A DNA stretch of 64,000 nucleotides, taken from positions 1 to 64,000 of the forward strand of contig JBBSML010000005.1 in assembly GCA_038233215.1 (NCBI GenBank), written 5' to 3'. The notes beneath the pieces are model-generated. The model ran no database searches. It had not been told where the DNA came from and saw nothing but the letters and a program-made list of their open reading frames with translations. This DNA is from JACDBZ01 sp038233215 (GTDB lineage: Bacteria > Chloroflexota > Limnocylindria > QHBO01). Position 1 is the stretch's first letter; each line of letters starts with the position of its first letter. Position numbers and translations under genes: made by a program. Shown in pieces: positions 60,929 to 64,000 of the stretch.

Positions 60929-62224
60929 TCATGCCTCCTCACTGGCCGGCTCGTCCTCCGGAACGCCGCGCAGGATCCAGATCCCGATCAGCAAGAGCAC
61001 GAAGAGCGAGGCGATCGCCACCCGGTACGCGTCGCGGCCCACGCTCGACAGGAGGGTGGAAACGATGATGCCGTAGATGAGCGGGCCGATGATGGCGCTG
61101 AACTTCCCGACCAGCCCGTACAGGCCGAACATCTCGCCCACCCGGTCGGCCGGCGCCAGGCGCAGCAGCATGAGCCGATCCACCACGCCGACCCCGCCCA
61201 GCCCGGCGCCCAGCAGCGCCCCGGCGAAGAGAAACGGGACCGGAGCCAACAAGCTGGAGATGATCGCGAGGCCGACCGCCCAGACGGCCAGCACGGCAAA
61301 CAGGGTGCGGCGCGGACCCCACCGGTCGGCCAGGACACCCCAGCCGAGCGAGGCGATCACGGCGACCACGGTCAGAATGAGCAGGACCTGGAGTGCCTGA
61401 CCCTCGGTGAAGCCGATGGCGTGGACGGCGAAGGCGCTCATGACCACGATCGCGGTATTGACAGGGTCCGAGTAGAAGAAGCGGGCGACGATGAACCGGA
61501 GCAGCCCCGGGGATTCGCGTGCGCGCCGGAAGGTGTGCGCGAGCTGGCCGAAGGAGCGGCCGGCGTGCGTGGCGCTGAAGCGCTCGCCGGTTCGGGTCGC
61601 CTCGCGGACGAGGAGAAAGAGCGGCGCTGCGAAGATCGCGAACAGGCCAGCCACCAGCGCGAAGGTGGCAGGCGTGGAGGCGCCGTCGGCATCGGTGCTG
61701 ATGCCGACGAGGAGCAGCACACCCACCAGGAGCGTGCCGCAATAGCCGAGCGCCACGCCGATGCCGGACAGGCGGCCGCGGGCGATCGGGTGGGCGACGT
61801 CCGGCAGCAGCGCGTCGTAGTAGATGAGCGCACCCTGGTAGGCGAAGTTGGCGATGGCGAAAGCGACCAGGCCCAGCCGAATGTCGACGAGCCCGATGGC
61901 AATCGTGCCGATGACGCAGGCCGCGGTGAAGACCGCCAGGAACGGCTTGCGACGGCCGACGCGGTCGCTCATGGCGCCCAGCACCGGGGAGACGATGGCG
62001 TTCAGGAGGACCGAGACGCTCACCGCGGCCGTGAACCAGAACGTTCCCGGTCCCTCGCCGAGGAAGCTGATCGTCCACAGGCTCATCGCGAAACTCACGA
62101 TCGCGAAGCTGAAAATGGTGTTCGCGAAGTCGTAGGACGCCCAGGCGAGCGCCTCAATCGAGCTGCCGGATCGGGTCAGGCCACCGAGCGCGCGCCACCA
62201 GGACGCCGCAGCGAGGGCGGTCAC
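60929..62224 (-). CDS. MFS transporter of the UMF1/Atg22-like type
   Basis: A protein of about 431 residues with twelve membrane helices. The opening ALAWASYDFANTIFSFAIVSFAMSLW and the motif GAMSDRVGRRKPFLAVFTA are typical of the UMF1 (BtlA/Atg22-like) group of major facilitators, whose substrates may be small organic compounds. A longer form from a GTG at 62287 is possible, but a TATGAT hexamer (62255-62260, minus strand) inside that extension favours the GTG at 62224. GDPD and LLM genes follow, so the operon may import and process a glycerophosphodiester. Confidence 0.88.
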   Translation of the reverse strand: MTALAAASWWRALGGLTRSGSSIEALAWASYDFANTIFSFAIVSFAMSLWTISFLGEGPGTFWFTAAVSVSVLLNAIVSPVLGAMSDRVGRRKPFLAVFTAACVIGTIAIGLVDIRLGLVAFAIANFAYQGALIYYDALLPDVAHPIARGRLSGIGVALGYCGTLLVGVLLLVGISTDADGASTPATFALVAGLFAIFAAPLFLLVREATRTGERFSATHAGRSFGQLAHTFRRARESPGLLRFIVARFFYSDPVNTAIVVMSAFAVHAIGFTEGQALQVLLILTVVAVIASLGWGVLADRWGPRRTLFAVLAVWAVGLAIISSLLAPVPFLFAGALLGAGLGGVGVVDRLMLLRLAPADRVGEMFGLYGLVGKFSAIIGPLIYGIIVSTLLSSVGRDAYRVAIASLFVLLLIGIWILRGVPEDEPASEEA

Positions 62225-62341
62225 GGCTGCGTTGCTCTGGGCATCACCTGGCGGATCATAGCGGGGCGGTTGATTCGCCAGATCCACGCCCGGGCGTCGC
62301 GCGTGCCTTGCAGCACCGAGTCAGGGGCGGGTCAGCATCGG

Positions 62342-62941
62342 TCAGCGACGGAGCGTGCGGCCGACGAGCGAGATGACCGAACGCGTCACGAGGTCAGGGT
62401 CGAATCGGTCACCCGTCTCCGCCTGGTGGGCGATGACCCCGTCCATCAGCATGGTGGTCGCCAGGCTGAGCTCCTCGATATCGACGTCCGCCTCGATCTC
62501 GCCGCGCGCGATCGCCTCACGCAGGAACATGGCGGCAAAGCCTCGGATCTGGTCACATCGGCGACGAAGCAGGTCACGAAGTGCGGGCTTGATATCGGCC
62601 TCGGCCCAGCCGGTGGTGATGATGGCGCCCCAGCGCTCCGCCTCGAGGCTCTCGACGAAATGTCCGACGGCTCGGCCGAGGCGCTCCCGCGGATCGGCGA
62701 TCTGGCCCATCTGCACGGCCAGCTCATCGAGCTGTGCTTGCGACACGTATTCGCACATCGCGAGATACAGCTCTTCCTTGCTGGCGAAGTACCGATACAG
62801 GAGCCCGACGCTGACATCCGCCTCGGCGGCGATGGCAGGCATGGTGGTTCCGCGATACCCACCGGAGAGCATGGCCCGATGCGCGCCGTCAAGCATGCGT
62901 TGTCGCATCTCGATGGCGTGGGCGGCGCTGGTTCGCGGCAT
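62342..62941 (-). CDS. TetR-family regulator, probable repressor of the MMPL exporter
   Basis: A 199-residue protein with the TetR helix-turn-helix (RMLDGAHRAMLSGGYRGTTMPAIAAEADVSVGLLYRYFASKEELYLAMCEYV) and a helical ligand-binding domain. The ATG at 62941 fits the domain start. It is divergent from the MMPL gene. Two TGAA-N6-TTCA sites lie in the 102-base gap, so it most likely represses itself and the transporter until a hydrophobic ligand binds. Confidence 0.93.
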   Translation of the reverse strand: MPRTSAAHAIEMRQRMLDGAHRAMLSGGYRGTTMPAIAAEADVSVGLLYRYFASKEELYLAMCEYVSQAQLDELAVQMGQIADPRERLGRAVGHFVESLEAERWGAIITTGWAEADIKPALRDLLRRRCDQIRGFAAMFLREAIARGEIEADVDIEELSLATTMLMDGVIAHQAETGDRFDPDLVTRSVISLVGRTLRR

Positions 62942-62959
62942 TCGTCGGTCCCGGTACTC

Positions 62960-62977
62960 TGAATGAAAGTTCAGTTT
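62960..62977. promoter_or_regulatory. TetR operator-like site, copy 1
   Basis: TGAATGAAAGTTCAGTTT contains the inverted repeat TGAA-N6-TTCA. It lies 19 bases before the TetR ATG and matches a second site 65 bases away. Confidence 0.55.
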
Positions 62978-63024
62978 ACGGTTGACGAGGCAGATTCGCA
63001 AGTGTAGAGTCTCCGAAAACATGA

Positions 63025-63042
63025 TGAATGGAGATTCAGTTC
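63025..63042. promoter_or_regulatory. TetR operator-like site, copy 2
   Basis: TGAATGGAGATTCAGTTC repeats the TGAA-N6-TTCA pattern in direct orientation with copy 1. It overlaps the ribosome binding site (GGAG) of the MMPL gene and lies after a TAGAGT hexamer at 63005-63010. Confidence 0.55.
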
Positions 63043-63043
63043 G

Positions 63044-64000
63044 ATGCGCACGCCGTTGATCGTGGCGGGCATGCTGGCGGTTCTCGCCGGTTTCTGGCTC
63101 GCCCTCCGCGGCGGCCACGGCGACGGCGGCGCTGACGTCAATCCTCCTGACAGCCAGCCGACCGTCGCGCCGCAACCGGGTGGTGACGACCTGATCGCGC
63201 ATAACGGCATCTTCGCCGCGCTCGGTCGGGGGACGTATCGGGCTCGCCGGTGGCTGCCATTCGCCGGCCTTGCCGTCGTCATCGGTCTCAATGCCTGGTC
63301 AGCGAGTGCTGGTGGGCGGCTGAGCCAGGGGGGCTGGCAGGTTCCCGGTTCGGAGGCCGCCCGCGCCGAGGCGCTGTTCGCGGATCGCTTCGGAGAGCAG
63401 GCAACGAGTCTCATCGTCATCTTCACGGATCCCAACGGTGCCGCCGATTCAGACGAGTTCCAGGTGACGGTCGCCGACAGCGTCGCTCCGCTCAAAGATG
63501 AGCCGATCGTCGGCGAGATCCTCACCTATGCCGGTGTCGGTGATCCATCCTTCCTGAGTCGCGATGGAACCAAGACGTTCGCCCTGGTCCGGCTGGACGA
63601 GGAGCTCGAGAAGGCGATCGATGATGCCGAGCATCTCGCGAGCCTGGTCGATGCGCCGGAGGGCGTCGAGACGGTCGTGACCGGGACGCCGCTGGTCCAA
63701 TACGAGTTCAACGAGGCGGTCGAGCGCGACCTTGTCCAGGCCGAGCTCATCAGCCTGCCGATCGCCATGCTCATCCTGCTCGCCGTCTTCGGCACGCTGG
63801 TCGGCGCGCTGCTGCCGATCGCCATCGCAGCCATCGCATTACCGAGCTCCATGGCCGTGATCGGCCTGCTCGCAAACGTGACCGAGATGAGCATCTTCGT
63901 CACCAACGTGGCGACCATGATCGGCCTGGCGCTGTCGATCGACTACTCGCTCTTCACCGTCAGCCGATTTCGTGAGGAACTGCGTCACCGATCCGTGGCA
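63044..64000 (+). CDS. MMPL-family (RND superfamily) transporter, 5' part
   Basis: The frame is open from the ATG at 63044 to the window end, giving the first 319 residues. A first hydrophobic stretch at residues 4-22 is followed by a disordered Pro/Gly linker, then a membrane helix near 70-85 (WLPFAGLAVVIGLNAWSA). The soluble porter domain covers about 86-240 (EAARAEALFADRFGEQATSLIVIF, EGVETVVTGTPLVQYEFNEAV). Membrane helices of the MMPL domain follow, ending in SIDYSLFTVSRFREEL. The extra N-terminal hydrophobic segment before helix 1 is unusual. MMPL proteins export lipids or hydrophobic compounds. A GGAG site precedes the ATG. Confidence 0.92.
   Translation, partial: MRTPLIVAGMLAVLAGFWLALRGGHGDGGADVNPPDSQPTVAPQPGGDDLIAHNGIFAALGRGTYRARRWLPFAGLAVVIGLNAWSASAGGRLSQGGWQVPGSEAARAEALFADRFGEQATSLIVIFTDPNGAADSDEFQVTVADSVAPLKDEPIVGEILTYAGVGDPSFLSRDGTKTFALVRLDEELEKAIDDAEHLASLVDAPEGVETVVTGTPLVQYEFNEAVERDLVQAELISLPIAMLILLAVFGTLVGALLPIAIAAIALPSSMAVIGLLANVTEMSIFVTNVATMIGLALSIDYSLFTVSRFREELRHRSVA

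Noticed and set aside
62286..62297. 12-base palindrome ACGCCCGGGCGT between the MFS and TetR genes
   Set aside because: Isolated, and palindromes of C and G are frequent at this base composition; no matching second site found nearby.
60848..62962. 704-codon plus-strand frame opposite the MFS and TetR genes
   Set aside because: Composition is that of a mirrored membrane protein (Glu/Arg/Gln-rich), and the opposite-strand genes have clear family motifs.

Overview
This 64 kb, GC-rich window reads as ordinary chromosomal DNA from a free-living aerobic bacterium. I saw no rRNA, tRNA, insertion sequence, prophage or CRISPR array. Gene content points to a Chloroflexota-like or related Terrabacteria organism, though this is inference. 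The clues are a fused heme A synthase/protoheme farnesyltransferase, an aa3-type oxidase with CtaG, the MEP-pathway gene ispG, a MenA-like prenyltransferase, candidate F420 enzymes (DDN-like and LLM families), and lipoproteins and secreted subtilases. A striking feature is that many first genes of transcription units start 6-9 bases after a TANNNT hexamer, which suggests widespread leaderless transcription. This pattern was used to choose several starts.

Layout. 0-3.2 kb: 3' end of a sirtuin gene, then a minus-strand pantothenate unit (DUF2520 protein, panC, panB). 3.2-7.2 kb: XRE regulator, phytoene-desaturase-like oxidoreductase, DDN-family protein, and a leaderless-exported-signal-free HtrA-like protease divergent from an HxlR regulator. 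7.2-9.6 kb: a nickel locus with a NiCoT permease divergent from a Fur/Nur-type regulator across a Nur-like box, followed by an arginase-family hydrolase. 9.7-18.2 kb: secreted hydrolases (two subtilases and an extracellular nuclease/phosphatase) with strong terminators. 18.2-24.4 kb: CorA, a PPOX protein and a PPOX-UbiA fusion, DUF427, a tryptophanase-like lyase and a membrane molybdopterin oxidoreductase. 24.5-32.1 kb: a LacI-controlled carbohydrate operon (LacI, binding lipoprotein, two permeases, two glycoside hydrolases). 32.2-37.9 kb: MFS exporter, Eis-like acetyltransferase, rhomboid protease, MpaB-family oxygenase, MOSC-GNAT fusion.

38-48.7 kb: respiratory cluster. ctaA-ctaB fusion and ctaG are followed by a lipoprotein and then coxB (with an extra blue-copper domain), coxA, coxC, a subunit IV-like protein, a TlpA-like thioredoxin, a 58-residue membrane protein, a DrrAB-like ABC exporter and another lipoprotein, mostly overlapping or a few bases apart. 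48.7-49 kb is a non-coding stretch with repeated GAAATATCGGC-like motifs. 49-57.5 kb: ispG, a stand-alone receiver protein, a tightly overlapping four-gene operon (methyltransferase, FAD reductase, SRPBCC protein, ketosynthase) that looks like a small uncharacterised biosynthetic pathway, then trxB and an S9 peptidase. 57.7-64 kb: HerA-like ATPase, LLM oxidoreductase, UMF1-type MFS and GDPD genes, and a TetR regulator divergent from an MMPL transporter cut by the window end.

The best candidates for something new are the ketosynthase operon, the nickel-linked arginase-family enzyme with an altered metal motif, the cupredoxin-fused oxidase subunit II and the PPOX-UbiA fusion.
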